The position numbers were made by a program, and so were the translations under genes. Below the pieces are notes generated by a model, which saw only the letters and a list, made by a program, of their open reading frames with translations, did not search any database and was not told the DNA's origin. From assembly GCF_016861785.1 (NCBI RefSeq), contig NZ_BOLS01000001.1, forward strand, positions 1-64,000: DNA of 64,000 nucleotides, given 5' to 3'. Positions 28,149 to 37,485 of this stretch are shown piece after piece. How positions within the stretch are numbered: the stretch's first letter is position 1; each line of letters opens with the position of its first letter. Source of the stretch: Lacticaseibacillus mingshuiensis. Its GTDB lineage: Bacteria; Bacillota; Bacilli; Lactobacillales; Lactobacillaceae.

Positions 28149-30347
28149 ATGGCGACATTTCGGCAGCATCTTCAGCGGGCGGTGGCCCCAGTCGTGGTCG
28201 CCGCGTTCATCTCGGTGAGTTTTCTGGCGCTTTTTTGGATCGTCTTACCGCGCCCACTCAATGTGAAGGTCAACACCGTGGCGGATCAGACGATCATCGC
28301 GACGCAAACGGTGCAGGACCAGGAGAAGACCAAAGAGGCGCGGACTGCGGCGGCCAAGGCAGCGGAGCCGGTCTACACCTATGACAGCACGATCTCCGGC
28401 AAGCAGCTGGACAAGCTCAGTGCGCTGCAAAAAGCGGTGAGCGCCACCCAAACTGAGGCGGAAAGCGATGCGCAGAAGGATTTTGCGGCTGCGCAAAAGA
28501 AAAATGATCAGGCCGTCTACACGGCGCCGACCGCCAGCGCGCTCCTCAAGGCGTTCAAGACGGCGTATCCCAAAGCCGACAACCCCTTTTTCTATCAATT
28601 CTCCGATCGCTTCTATCGCCAATTATTTGCCCTGGATAAAGATGGGCAAACGGCGTTGTTCAGTGCCGTGTCGCGTACTGTCTCCGCGCAAATGAGCGCC
28701 AAGATCGCCCCGAGTCAGGTCGATGACAGTCGCCGCGCCGCGCGCCTGGCGCTGGATGACGCCGAGCTGGTGGGCGACTCGGTTCAGCTGGCGCATGAAT
28801 TGAGCAACGCGGCCCTGGTGCCGAACGAATTGCTCGATGCCGCACAGACCAAAGCGCGTCAGGCGGAAGCCAGCGCCGCCGTGACGCCGGTATCGATCAT
28901 GCAGGGCCAAGTCATTGTGCAGGAAGGCCACATGATCGATGCCACTGCGATGCATCAGTTGGCGGTGCTTGGCCTGACGAAAAAGAATCAGCGCGGCGGC
29001 TCACTGGTCGCGTTCATTCTTTTTCTGATCATCGAGACCGTGGCGTTGGTCGTGGTGCTCGGCCAATGCGAGCGCAATGTGCGAACCAAAAATGCGGTGC
29101 TATATGGCGCTTTAATGCTGATCATGACGGGGCTGATGCTGGCGATCCGATTTGTCGCAACCACCGGCGGCATCAATTTGGCGCTCTTGTTGCCCGTCGC
29201 GATGGTGCCGCTTTTGCTGCGGTCGTTTGTCGGCCGTCGCATGGCGCTACTGGCGGCGTTGATGCAGACGTTCACCGCCTATTTTGCCTTCTATTCAACC
29301 ACCGGCACGATCTTCACTGGCGGCACCGCCGTCGTTTATCTGGCTACCGGGATCTTGTGCGTGATGATTCCGAAAAAACGGTTGAACGACGTGGCGGCGC
29401 GGACCGCGTTTTGGGTGCTCGGCGTGGATCTTTCGTTGAACTTGGCGCTTCTGTTGCTGCAAGGGGCGGATTTCACCACCTGGTCGACCTGGCGCGCGTT
29501 TTTGTTCGTGCTGGCCGGCCAGCTGCTGGGCTACCTGTTGGCGCTGGGCGCAACGCCTTACCTGGAGCTGGTTTGGCGCGACGATGCGGTATTCAAGCTC
29601 AATCGCTTGAGCAACCCCAACGATCCGCTGCTTCGGCGCCTGCTTGAAGAAGCGCCTGGCACCTATCATCACAGCATGATGGTCGCCAATCTTTCGGCCA
29701 ATGCCGTCGCGCGTATCGGCGGACGGCAGATGCTGACGCGCGTGGCCTGTTATTACCACGATGTCGGCAAGTTGACCCGGCCGCTTTACTTCACCGAGAA
29801 CATGCCGGCCGGCTTCAAGACCCCGCATGCGGACCTGTCGCCTGAGGAAAGCGCGAAGATCATTTTTGCCCATGTCTCGGATGGCGTCGCGATGTTGAAA
29901 AAACGCAACATGCCGCAATTCATCGTGGATGTCTGCGCCCAACATCACGGGACGACGCTCATGAAGTATTTTTACATTGAAGCGAAAAATGCGGATCCGA
30001 ACACCAAAGAATCCGATTACCGCTACCCAGGGCCAAAACCGCAGACGCTCGAGGCGGCCGTGATCAACATCGCGGACACCTGCGAGGCGGCGGTGCGCTC
30101 GATGAAACACCCGACGCCGGCCGGCATTCGCCAATTCGTGCATAACATCACCAATGAACGCATCACCGATGGCCAGTTCGACGAGGCACCGATCACCGTG
30201 GCTCAGCTGCGGGCGGTCGAGCAATCCCTGATCGACGGCTTAGCCAGCACATTTTATAATCGTATCGAATATCCGAAACTCAATGAGGCGGATGGCGAGA
30301 CACAAACAGACAAGGAGAATGAAGATGGATCTAGAACTGATCGATGA
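28149..30347 (+). CDS. pgpH: cyclic-di-AMP phosphodiesterase PgpH (7TMR-HD)
   Basis: PgpH hydrolyses c-di-AMP at the membrane. The 732-aa protein has an N-terminal helix, a large extracytoplasmic 7TMR-HDED domain (about residues 50-275), about seven membrane helices (275-460) and a cytoplasmic HD domain with YYHDVGKLTRP and a later CAQHHGTTLM. AAGGAGG lies before the ATG at 28149. It is flanked by phoH and ybeY, the standard order. Confidence 0.92.
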   Translation: MATFRQHLQRAVAPVVVAAFISVSFLALFWIVLPRPLNVKVNTVADQTIIATQTVQDQEKTKEARTAAAKAAEPVYTYDSTISGKQLDKLSALQKAVSATQTEAESDAQKDFAAAQKKNDQAVYTAPTASALLKAFKTAYPKADNPFFYQFSDRFYRQLFALDKDGQTALFSAVSRTVSAQMSAKIAPSQVDDSRRAARLALDDAELVGDSVQLAHELSNAALVPNELLDAAQTKARQAEASAAVTPVSIMQGQVIVQEGHMIDATAMHQLAVLGLTKKNQRGGSLVAFILFLIIETVALVVVLGQCERNVRTKNAVLYGALMLIMTGLMLAIRFVATTGGINLALLLPVAMVPLLLRSFVGRRMALLAALMQTFTAYFAFYSTTGTIFTGGTAVVYLATGILCVMIPKKRLNDVAARTAFWVLGVDLSLNLALLLLQGADFTTWSTWRAFLFVLAGQLLGYLLALGATPYLELVWRDDAVFKLNRLSNPNDPLLRRLLEEAPGTYHHSMMVANLSANAVARIGGRQMLTRVACYYHDVGKLTRPLYFTENMPAGFKTPHADLSPEESAKIIFAHVSDGVAMLKKRNMPQFIVDVCAQHHGTTLMKYFYIEAKNADPNTKESDYRYPGPKPQTLEAAVINIADTCEAAVRSMKHPTPAGIRQFVHNITNERITDGQFDEAPITVAQLRAVEQSLIDGLASTFYNRIEYPKLNEADGETQTDKENEDGSRTDR

Positions 30348-30783
30348 TGACCACCGCTTGACGGCGGCCCACACAAAACTGGTACGGGAGCTGGTCGCCT
30401 TTGCGGGCAAGCAGCTCAAGTTGAACGAGGACACCGAGATCGCCATCACCATTGTTGACGATGACGAGATCCACCGCATCAACCAGCAGTATCGCAACAC
30501 GGACCGGGTGACGGATGTGATCAGTTTTGCCATCGAAGAAGGCGACGAGGACCTGCACGGCTTTGAGGACATCCCCCGCGACATCGGCGATCTGTTTATC
30601 GACCCCGACCAGGTGGCGCGCCAGGCCGAGGACTACAAGCATTCCTTTGAACGCGAGCTCGGCTACACCGTGGTCCACGGGTTCCTTCATTTGAATGGCT
30701 ACGACCACATCAAACCCGAAGACGAAGCGGTCATGATCCCGCTGCAAGAAAAGATCCTGTCCGCTTATGGCCTCGAGCGATAA
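30325..30783 (+). CDS. ybeY: endoribonuclease YbeY / rRNA maturation factor
   Basis: YbeY is a zinc-dependent RNase involved in 16S rRNA 3'-end maturation and ribosome quality control. The zinc-binding motif HGFLHLNGYDH is near residues 118-128, and YRNTDRVTDVISF is typical. The ATG at 30325 has AAGGAG 7 nt upstream; it overlaps pgpH by 23 nt. It is 152 aa. Confidence 0.95.
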   Translation: MDLELIDDDHRLTAAHTKLVRELVAFAGKQLKLNEDTEIAITIVDDDEIHRINQQYRNTDRVTDVISFAIEEGDEDLHGFEDIPRDIGDLFIDPDQVARQAEDYKHSFERELGYTVVHGFLHLNGYDHIKPEDEAVMIPLQEKILSAYGLER

Positions 30784-31168
30784 GCGAATCCGCAAAAACC
30801 ATTCCTTTTTCCAGGCCTTGCGCCACGCCATCGACGGGTTGTGGGGCGCCTTCATCCACGAAGGCAACCTGCGCCGTGAGTTTATCGCCTCCTTGTTGGT
30901 CGTGATCGGCGGCGCGGTGCTTCGCGTGTCCTGGCAGGAATGGCTGATCTTGATGCTGGCGATCTTAGGCGTGATTCTCGGCGAGCTGATCAACACGATC
31001 GTCGAGCAGGTGGTCGATCTGATCGTCGGCCCGCGCTTTGATCCGCGCGCCAAGAAGATCAAGGACATGGCGGCCGGCGCCGTGCTAGTCACCGCGGGCA
31101 TTTCCGTGGTCTGCGGCATCTATGTCTTTGTGCCGCATCTTGTGGCACTGTTTGGAGGGGCCTTATGA
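30767..31168 (+). CDS. dgkA: undecaprenol kinase / diacylglycerol kinase, DgkA family
   Basis: In Gram-positives this small membrane enzyme phosphorylates undecaprenol. The 133-aa protein has three membrane helices and the family signature GELINTIVEQVVDLIVGP...AKDMAAGAVLV-like segment (here KKIKDMAAGAVLV). It overlaps ybeY by 17 nt, indicating coupled translation. Confidence 0.92.
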   Translation: MASSDKRIRKNHSFFQALRHAIDGLWGAFIHEGNLRREFIASLLVVIGGAVLRVSWQEWLILMLAILGVILGELINTIVEQVVDLIVGPRFDPRAKKIKDMAAGAVLVTAGISVVCGIYVFVPHLVALFGGAL

Positions 31169-31563
31169 AAAATGAGTTGATCGCGGCGGCCACGGCGGCG
31201 CGCCAAAATGCCTATGTGCCGTATTCCCATTTTGCAGTGGGGGCGGCCCTCATCACTGACGATGGCCGCGTGGTCGCCGGCTGCAATGTCGAAAATGCCA
31301 GTTTTGGCTTGACGCTGTGCGCCGAGCGCAACGCGATGTTTGCGGCCGTGGCCGGTGGCAGCACGCATTTTCAGGCGCTGGCGATCATCGCCGACACCCC
31401 AGGCCCTGTTTCGCCATGTGGGGCGTGCCGGCAGGTGATGGCGGAATTCATGGCAAGTGATGCGCCGGTCTATTTGACCAATCTGCACGGCGATACAACG
31501 GAAACGACGGTGGGCGCGCTTTTGCCCGGCGCCTTTGACAAGGAGGATATGACACGTGACTAA
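31165..31563 (+). CDS. cdd: cytidine deaminase
   Basis: It deaminates cytidine and deoxycytidine in pyrimidine salvage. Zinc and catalytic motifs CAERNA and PCGACRQVM are intact; the substrate motif NVENASFG is present. It is 132 aa. GGAGGGG precedes the ATG, which overlaps the dgkA stop by 4 nt. It overlaps era by 8 nt. Confidence 0.95.
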   Translation: MKNELIAAATAARQNAYVPYSHFAVGAALITDDGRVVAGCNVENASFGLTLCAERNAMFAAVAGGSTHFQALAIIADTPGPVSPCGACRQVMAEFMASDAPVYLTNLHGDTTETTVGALLPGAFDKEDMTRD

Positions 31564-32464
31564 AGAACATCACTCAGGTTTTGCGGCGATCATCGGCCGG
31601 CCCAACGTGGGCAAGTCGACCTTTATGAATCGTATTTTGCGGGAAAAAGTGGCGATCATGTCACCCAAGGCGCAGACCACTCGCAATAAGATCAATGGAA
31701 TCTACACCACCGAGGACGCCCAGATCGTCTTCGTCGACACGCCGGGCATCCACAAGCCGAAAAATGCGCTGGACGATTACATGGATACCGCGGCCCTGTC
31801 GACCTTGAACCAAGTCGACGCGGTGCTGTTCATGGTGGCCGCCGATGAGAAAATGGGCCCCGGCGACCAATACATCATCCATCAGCTCGACCAGGTGAAA
31901 AAGCCGGTGTACCTGCTCATCAACAAGATCGACCTCGTCCACCCAGATGACCTCCTGCCACTGATCGCGCAGTACCAGACCGCGTATGAGTTCACCGGGG
32001 TCTATCCGCTGAGCGCCACCATGGGCAACAACGTCGAGGAATTTTTGACCGACCTGAGCGCCGCGTTGCCAGAAGGGCCACAGTATTATCCGGAAGACCA
32101 GCTGACCGACCACCCAGAGTATTTTGTCGTCGGCGAGTTGATTCGGGAAAAAATTCTGGAGCTGACCCGCGACGAGGTGCCCCATAGTGTCGCCGTGGTG
32201 GTCGAGCGCATGAAGGACCGCGACGCCAACGGCAAACTCCAGATCGAAGCCTACATCGTCGTGGAGCGCGACAGCCAAAAGGGCATCGTGATCGGGCGCG
32301 GTGGGGCGATGCTCAAGCAGATCGGCATCCGCGCGCGGCGCGACATCGAGGCCCTGCTTGGCGAAGGCGTCAACCTCAAATTGTGGGTCCGGGTCCAGAA
32401 GAACTGGCGCGACAACAACGCGTATCTGAAGACCCTCGGCTATAACATGAAGGATCTGAAGTAA
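31556..32464 (+). CDS. era: GTPase Era
   Basis: Era is essential for 16S rRNA processing and 30S assembly. The G motifs are G1 GRPNVGKS, G3 DTPGIHKP and G4 NKIDL; the C-terminal KH domain includes [15 protein letters not shown]. It is 302 aa. It starts with GTG at 31556, with AAGGAGG 9 nt upstream inside cdd. Confidence 0.96.
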   Translation: MTKEHHSGFAAIIGRPNVGKSTFMNRILREKVAIMSPKAQTTRNKINGIYTTEDAQIVFVDTPGIHKPKNALDDYMDTAALSTLNQVDAVLFMVAADEKMGPGDQYIIHQLDQVKKPVYLLINKIDLVHPDDLLPLIAQYQTAYEFTGVYPLSATMGNNVEEFLTDLSAALPEGPQYYPEDQLTDHPEYFVVGELIREKILELTRDEVPHSVAVVVERMKDRDANGKLQIEAYIVVERDSQKGIVIGRGGAMLKQIGIRARRDIEALLGEGVNLKLWVRVQKNWRDNNAYLKTLGYNMKDLK

Positions 32465-32465
32465 G

Positions 32466-33260
32466 ATGAGTGCGCCGCAGGAATTTTCGGCGCTGGTCTT
32501 GTCGCGGCAGAATTATCGCGAATCCGACATGTTGGTCAAACTCCTGACCGATCGTTTCGGCAAAAAAATGTTCCTGCTGCATCGGGCGCGCAAGCCGGGC
32601 TTTGCCATGGGCGCCGGCATTTTACCCTTCACCTTGGCGCGCTATGTGGGGACGATCTCAGACGGCGGCCTCAGTTACTTGAATACCGTTAAAACGGCGA
32701 CGCAGTATCAGGCAATTGCCCAGGACATCAGTCTGAATGCGTATGCCACCTATGTCCTGTCGCTGATCGACCTCGCCTATCCGGACGGTGAGCCGATTCC
32801 GCACTGGTTTGCGCATGCCCGCGAAAGCCTGCGCCTGATCGATGACGGTTTTGACCCGGCGATCATCGCCAACATCGCGGAGGTCCAGCTGCTGGAAGCG
32901 TTTGGCGTGCAGCCGGAGTGGCGCTGGTGCGTGCTGGATCAGCGCAGCGACCTACCACTGGATTTTTCCGAAAAATTCGGCGGGTTGCTTTGCCAGAATC
33001 ACTGGGATCAGGATCCGTATCGGTATCGGATCCAGCCCAAGGCGATGTACCTCCTGCGCCGCTTTTCCACGCTGGATCTGACCCAGTTGCAGACGATCAA
33101 CGTGAGCGCCGCCACTCGCAACGAGCTGCGGCGCGTGCTGGATCGGATCTACAGCGACATGGTGGGCGTGGTGCCGAAAGCCAAGCGGTTCTTGGACCAA
33201 ATGCATGGCTGGCAAGATCAACTGCCGCCGCTGAAGCCGCGCGGGGAAGATCCGAAATAG
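32466..33260 (+). CDS. recO: DNA repair protein RecO
   Basis: RecO loads RecA with RecR in recombinational repair. The 264-aa protein has the N-terminal OB fold (EFSALVLSRQNYRESDMLVKLLTDRFGK) and a helical C-terminal part. It follows era by 1 nt. In lactobacilli glyQ-glyS commonly comes next; here a terminator and unrelated genes follow. Confidence 0.93.
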   Translation: MSAPQEFSALVLSRQNYRESDMLVKLLTDRFGKKMFLLHRARKPGFAMGAGILPFTLARYVGTISDGGLSYLNTVKTATQYQAIAQDISLNAYATYVLSLIDLAYPDGEPIPHWFAHARESLRLIDDGFDPAIIANIAEVQLLEAFGVQPEWRWCVLDQRSDLPLDFSEKFGGLLCQNHWDQDPYRYRIQPKAMYLLRRFSTLDLTQLQTINVSAATRNELRRVLDRIYSDMVGVVPKAKRFLDQMHGWQDQLPPLKPRGEDPK

Positions 33261-33263
33261 AAG

Positions 33264-33298
33264 AAGGCTGAGGTTGCTTAATGACCTCGGCTTTTTTT
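33264..33298 (+). terminator. intrinsic terminator after recO
   Basis: AAGGCTGAGGT pairs with ACCTCGGCTT (one G-U), followed by seven T. It ends the phoH-recO operon. Confidence 0.85.
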
Positions 33299-33404
33299 GA
33301 TTCCGGGTGCAAAGCGGGCCAGGTTGGTCTGAGCAGTCTTCGCCGAACGCGAGCCAGTTTCTCAAAAAATGCTGGGACACAGGAGTCCTTGTCAAAAACT
33401 ATTC

Positions 33405-33448
33405 AAAACCGCGACCAATTGGATTCGAAAACAATGGTCGCGGTTTTT
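33405..33448. terminator. second, gene-less terminator hairpin
   Basis: AAAACCGCGACCA and TGGTCGCGGTTTT form a perfect 13-bp stem with an 17-nt loop and T5, with A-runs on the 5' side. Only about 105 nt separate it from the recO terminator. That stretch has no gene, so it either ends a short RNA or works on the minus strand. Confidence 0.65.
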
Positions 33449-33479
33449 ACATGTCATTTTCGAAAAGATAACCGACACG

Positions 33480-33495
33480 TGTTCATAAATGAACA
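33480..33495. promoter_or_regulatory. palindromic operator candidate upstream of tetR
   Basis: TGTTCAT-AA-ATGAACA is a perfect 7+7 bp inverted repeat, 86 nt before the TetR start. Autoregulation by the TetR-type protein is a natural guess. TACACT and nearby sequences could be the -10. Confidence 0.4.
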
Positions 33496-33580
33496 GATAC
33501 ATGGCAACGCCGGCCGCTTTCTGCTACACTGTATCTGTCTGTTATTGAACGAATGTCTATTAACGAACGGAGCAAATGCG

Positions 33581-34114
33581 ATGGATCGACGGGTCATGCG
33601 CACACGGCGCGCAATCATGGAAGCTTATGTGGCACTGCGGCGGCAAAAGGTCTCGCTGACGGTCGCCTTGGTCGCGGACCAGGCCGATATTGGGCGGGGG
33701 ACTTTTTACCTGCACTTCAAAGATATTCAGGATCTCGAAGATCAGGTCCTGCGTGAAGCCGCGGATCAGGTGCTCCAGCGGCTCGACCAAACGCCATTGA
33801 CGGCGCGCGGTCAGGCGACGCGTGATTGGGTCGCCAGCTTGATGCTGTTTTTGCGTGATCTTGCGCCGCAGCTGGGGATGCTCGCCGATACCGGGCAGGG
33901 CCTGGTCTTGCGCAAACAGGTCCAGGCAAAACTGGAAAAGTGGCTTCAACCGACTGGCGCCGTCTCGCTTGATACGCGCGGCTATGCGGCTGCGGCGATC
34001 GATGTTGCCATTTCCGGCCTGTTTGGCGACGCCGGCACGACGGACACCGCGACCATCAACGCCTGGCTGGCTGGGGCGCTGGACCGGGCGCGAGAGGGAG
34101 GCACGAAAGCTTGA
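33581..34114 (+). CDS. TetR/AcrR family transcriptional regulator
   Basis: The 177-aa protein starts MDRRVMRTRRAIMEAYVALRR and has the TetR HTH (LTVALVADQADIGRGTFYLHF, residues about 24-45). The C-terminal ligand domain gives no clue to the inducer. GGAG lies 8 nt before the ATG at 33581; longer in-frame starts lie upstream of the probable promoter. It overlaps the next gene by 4 nt and heads an operon with two HAD phosphatases and a LOG-type enzyme. Confidence 0.85.
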   Translation: MDRRVMRTRRAIMEAYVALRRQKVSLTVALVADQADIGRGTFYLHFKDIQDLEDQVLREAADQVLQRLDQTPLTARGQATRDWVASLMLFLRDLAPQLGMLADTGQGLVLRKQVQAKLEKWLQPTGAVSLDTRGYAAAAIDVAISGLFGDAGTTDTATINAWLAGALDRAREGGTKA

Positions 34115-34908
34115 TCAAATTAATTGCGACAGACCTGGATCATACCTTGTTACTTCCGGATGGCAGCTTGCCACCAGACACATTTGCGGTGATTCGCCAG
34201 CTGGCGGCCCGCGGCATCGAATTCGTTGCGGCAAGTGGGCGCAGCATTCCGCGCCTTGACGAAATGTTTCACCCGGTCGCGGATCAAATGAGCCTCGTTA
34301 GCGAAAATGGGGCGGTGGTCCGTCACCGGCAAGACCCCCCAATTTTGCACACCTTGGCCCGCGAGGATTGGCTCGAATTGATCGCGTACACCCGGCGGCA
34401 GGAAGATGGCCTGCCGCTATTGTGCGCGCTGGATGACAGCTGGCTGGCGGCTGCGGATCAAGCTGCGGCCGGCGTGATCGACGGCTTTGTGGCGCGCCAG
34501 GCGATCATCCCCGAACTCGCTGATCTCACCATGCCGATTCTGAAATACACGGTGATCTTCCCGGCCGGCGATGCGCTGGCCCATTTGCCGGAATATCAGC
34601 GGGTCTTTGGCGACCGCTTCACGGTGACTGTGGGCATGGCGACCTTTTTGGACATCACCGCGCCCCACGCCAGCAAGGCCACCGGGTTGGCGACCCTCGG
34701 CGAGCGGCTCGACGTTTCGCTGGCGGACATGGCCGCATTCGGCGATGACGCCAACGACGGCGCGATGATCGAGGCAGTCGGCCACGGCTTCATCATGGCC
34801 AACGCGACGCCTGGGCTGGCTGGCATCAAGGGCACGCGCATCGGCACCAACGCGGAGCAGGCTGTGCTCAATACGATTCGCAAGCTCGCCTTCGAGCAGC
34901 CCTCATGA
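34111..34908 (+). CDS. Cof-type HAD phosphatase
   Basis: The 265-aa protein belongs to HAD subclass IIB (Cof). Motif I is TDLDHTLL near residue 6, motif II ASGR, the Lys is in HASKATGL, and motif IV FGDDANDGAMIEAVG. Enzymes of this group dephosphorylate sugar phosphates and cofactors. It starts with TTG at 34111, overlapping the tetR stop, with GGGAGG upstream. A paralogue follows directly. Confidence 0.85.
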   Translation: MIKLIATDLDHTLLLPDGSLPPDTFAVIRQLAARGIEFVAASGRSIPRLDEMFHPVADQMSLVSENGAVVRHRQDPPILHTLAREDWLELIAYTRRQEDGLPLLCALDDSWLAAADQAAAGVIDGFVARQAIIPELADLTMPILKYTVIFPAGDALAHLPEYQRVFGDRFTVTVGMATFLDITAPHASKATGLATLGERLDVSLADMAAFGDDANDGAMIEAVGHGFIMANATPGLAGIKGTRIGTNAEQAVLNTIRKLAFEQPS

Positions 34909-35732
34909 CAGGCCTGGCCCGCATTCGCCTGATCGCCAGCGACCTGGACCACACGTTGTTAACGCCGGCCGGGGAGCTCGCTGGCCGCACCGTGCACCTG
35001 ATTCGCCGCCTTGGGGAAAATGGCGTGCAGTTTGCCGCCATCAGTGGGCGCGACACCGCTTCGATGCGTGTGCTGTTCAAACCGCTGTTGAAAAATGTCT
35101 GGCTGGCGAGCCACAACGGGGCCGTTATCAGTAAAAATGGCGCGGTGTTGGCCGCACATCCCTTGACTGAAATGCAAGTGGCGGGCTTGCTGACACTTTT
35201 GGCGACCCATTTTCCCGCGCAACCGGTGCTGCCGGTGCTTTGCCGTGAAGATGGCATCTTCGTGGTGGCCCCAAGTGCGGCGTCCGAAGCGCGGCTGCGC
35301 CAATTTTTCACCCAGCTCAAGGTGGTGCCGCGCTTTGACCCGTTTTTGGCTGGAGTCATGAAAGTCACCTGTTGGACCAATGGCCCGGCCGCGCCGGTGG
35401 CCGCCCAGCTGCGCCAAATTTTGCCGGCAGGCTTACAGCTGGCGGTAGGCGAGCGCGACGCGTTTTCCATCACCAGTGCGCAAAGTGACAAGGGGCAGGC
35501 GCTGGCGCGCATTGCCCTGCGGCTGGGCGTGCCGCGCGGGGCGACGCTGGCGCTGGGTGATCAGGGCAACGACTTGATCATGCTGAAATGGGCCGGGACC
35601 GGCGTGGTCATGGCGGACGGGGATCCCGCCTTGATCGCCGCGATCGGCCAGGTGGCGCCGCCCAACGCCAAGCACGGCGCGGACCAGGTCCTGGCGACGG
35701 TGTTACGGGAAAAAATGGAGGGAACACGATGA
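34905..35732 (+). CDS. Cof-type HAD phosphatase, second copy
   Basis: A 275-aa subclass IIB HAD protein: ASDLDHTLLTPAG, AISGRDTASM, SDKGQALARIALRLG and LGDQGNDLIMLKWAG. Its sequence is clearly diverged from the preceding gene, so a different substrate is likely. It overlaps both neighbours by 4 nt, indicating tight translational coupling. Confidence 0.85.
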   Translation: MTGLARIRLIASDLDHTLLTPAGELAGRTVHLIRRLGENGVQFAAISGRDTASMRVLFKPLLKNVWLASHNGAVISKNGAVLAAHPLTEMQVAGLLTLLATHFPAQPVLPVLCREDGIFVVAPSAASEARLRQFFTQLKVVPRFDPFLAGVMKVTCWTNGPAAPVAAQLRQILPAGLQLAVGERDAFSITSAQSDKGQALARIALRLGVPRGATLALGDQGNDLIMLKWAGTGVVMADGDPALIAAIGQVAPPNAKHGADQVLATVLREKMEGTR

Positions 35733-36313
35733 CAGAAACAAAATGGGTCACAGTATTCTGCGGCGCCGCAGCCGGGGTGGATCCACAGTTTGCGGAGGCG
35801 ACTGAAGCGCTGGGCAACTGGCTGGTCGATCATGACTTTGGCCTGCTATACGGCGGCGGCCGGTACGGGCTGATGGGCGTGGTCGCCGAGACTGTGCTGG
35901 CGCGCGGCGGGCAGGTCTATGGCATCGTGCCGCAAGAACTCGCCAACCGCGGCGTGGTGATGCCAGGCTTGTCAAAATTGGCGGTGGTCGCCGACATGAG
36001 CGTCCGTAAAGCGAGGATGATTCAGGAGAGCACGGCGCTGATCGCACTGCCAGGCGGCCCCGGCACGCTGGAGGAGATCAGCCAGGCCTTTTCGTGGGCG
36101 CGCATCGGCGACAATCCGCACCCTTGCGCCTTTTACAATGTGGCGCATTACTACGACGACCTGGCACGCTTCTTTGACGGCATGACCACCAGCGGCTTTT
36201 TGACCGCAACGGATCGGGAGAAACTTCTTTTTAGCGAGGACCTCGACGCGCTCGGCGACTTCATTGCCAGTTACCAGGCGCCGGCGATTCGCACTTATGG
36301 AACCGCCAAGTGA
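35729..36313 (+). CDS. LOG family protein (nucleoside monophosphate phosphoribohydrolase type)
   Basis: The 194-aa Rossmann protein has GGGRYGLMGVVAE and PGGPGTLEEISQ, the LOG/TIGR00730 signature. Family enzymes remove the base from nucleoside 5'-monophosphates; plant homologues make free cytokinins. GGAGGG lies before the ATG at 35729, which overlaps the previous stop (ATGA). It is the last gene of the TetR operon. Confidence 0.87.
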   Translation: MTETKWVTVFCGAAAGVDPQFAEATEALGNWLVDHDFGLLYGGGRYGLMGVVAETVLARGGQVYGIVPQELANRGVVMPGLSKLAVVADMSVRKARMIQESTALIALPGGPGTLEEISQAFSWARIGDNPHPCAFYNVAHYYDDLARFFDGMTTSGFLTATDREKLLFSEDLDALGDFIASYQAPAIRTYGTAK

Positions 36314-36367
36314 GCTGACAGTCGCTGGCGGAAAAATGCCACGCAAAAACACCTTTTAGGTTGGGAA

Positions 36368-36479
36368 GTGGGACAAATGTCGATCTTGGGTCCGACAGGT
36401 AAGTGTTCCAAGCGCCGGGTCCGAACTTTGGACCAGGTGCTTGGAGCCTTAGCTGCTCGGACCCAGACATTTGGCCCAC
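36368..36479. repeat. 112-nt three-tier imperfect palindrome
   Basis: Outer arms GTGGGACAAATGT/ACATTTGGCCCAC, middle arms TGGGTCCGA/TCGGACCCA and inner arms TCCAAGCGCCGGGTCC/GGACCAGGTGCTTGGA. It lies downstream of the LOG gene, where no ordinary terminator is seen. No gene occupies 36314-36670. Confidence 0.8.
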
Positions 36480-36504
36480 GACACTGCTGTAACATTAGTG
36501 CACC

Positions 36505-36545
36505 AAAAAGGACCTGGGACAAAACGTTTGTTTTGTCCCAGGTCC
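36505..36545 (-). terminator. minus-strand terminator after the YolD-like gene
   Basis: A perfect 16-bp stem (36510-36525 with 36530-36545) with a 4-nt loop is followed, on the minus strand, by TTTTT. A fragment of its arm (GGGACAAA) recurs in the adjacent palindrome. Confidence 0.75.
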
Positions 36546-36670
36546 GGCCCAAAAGGCGTTATTTGTGTTACTTGTCGTTGACTGTGCTGGCTCGGCTGGC
36601 CGCGATCAATTTTCGTCAGACTGTTTGGCAGCTGACTCGTTTCGCCAGTCCGGCTGTCTGCGCCCTATTT

Positions 36671-37102
36671 TTACAGGCGCTCTGCGGGCAGGGGCACCAG
36701 ATCCACGTGGCGCATATCCATGATCGAGACCATCTCGCCGGTATCCAGCACCGCCGTATCGGCTCCGGCATATCCGGCGACCTTCCCGCGATAAGGCGCC
36801 TGGTAATTGCCGTCGGTGTTGGTATAGTCGACTTGAATCGACACCGTGTTGCCGTTTTGGTACGCCTGTGCGAGCGTGCTACGAATATCCTCGTCGCTCA
36901 TCATGGGCAGCGGCGGGTAATGCGTCGCCTCCTGAGCAGCCTGTTGCTTCAGCGCCGCCGTGTGATCAGAAAGAAAGTAGCCCTGCCATTTGACCATCCC
37001 GCGATCCTCGTAATCATATAGGAAGAAATTGGTCACCATCTTCATGAAATCTTCCTCGGACCCATGCCACCGCGCGCTCGGCGTAAATTTTGCTTTGGTC
37101 AT
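36671..37102 (-). CDS. YolD-like family protein
   Basis: The 143-aa protein has WQGYFLSDHTAALKQ, PPLPMMSDEDIRSTLAQAYQNG and a C-terminal beta part (VSIQVDYT...VDLV), which I read as a YolD-like domain; relatives often sit beside Y-family polymerase genes, but none is here. AGGAGG lies 7 nt before the ATG at 37102. The assignment is moderate. Confidence 0.5.
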   Translation of the reverse strand: MTKAKFTPSARWHGSEEDFMKMVTNFFLYDYEDRGMVKWQGYFLSDHTAALKQQAAQEATHYPPLPMMSDEDIRSTLAQAYQNGNTVSIQVDYTNTDGNYQAPYRGKVAGYAGADTAVLDTGEMVSIMDMRHVDLVPLPAERL

Positions 37103-37251
37103 CACCGCACCTCCTTGCCATCATTATACGAACAAATGTTTGGAAAAGAAAGAGGGCGGTCTCGACGCCGTTTTCGAGTGGCAAAAGACGGTAGACAACG
37201 CGCAAAAAATTTGGGATATTTGGGCTGCAGCGCCAAAAGGAGGAGACGCAC

Positions 37252-37485
37252 ATGAATGCCGTTTCGTGGTACAGCTTTCGCCACAACCTCAAAGCCTACA
37301 GGAAACAAGTTATTGAAGACGCCGAGCTGCTGATCGTGACAGCCAAGCACCCCGAAGACAATCTCGTGGTTATGAGCCAACAAGAATATGACTTGCTCAA
37401 AGAGACTTCGTACCTATTGTCGAGTCCGGAAAATGCAAAGGCCCTGCGAAAAAGCATCCGCCAGGCGACTGACGAGGCAAACTGA
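37252..37485 (+). CDS. Phd/YefM family antitoxin
   Basis: The 77-aa protein (NAVSWYSFRHNLKAYRKQV... PEDNLVVMSQQEYDLLKETSYLLSS) has the Phd/YefM fold pattern: an N-terminal DNA-binding half and a C-terminal toxin-binding helix. AAGGAGG lies about 10 nt before the ATG. The expected RelE/YoeB-type toxin gene does not follow. Confidence 0.82.
   Translation: MNAVSWYSFRHNLKAYRKQVIEDAELLIVTAKHPEDNLVVMSQQEYDLLKETSYLLSSPENAKALRKSIRQATDEAN

Noticed and set aside
36510-36545. Mobile-element terminal repeat
   Set aside because: The 16-bp stem with a 4-nt loop and minus-strand T-run is explained as the terminator of the YolD-like gene; no transposase or target duplication is seen.
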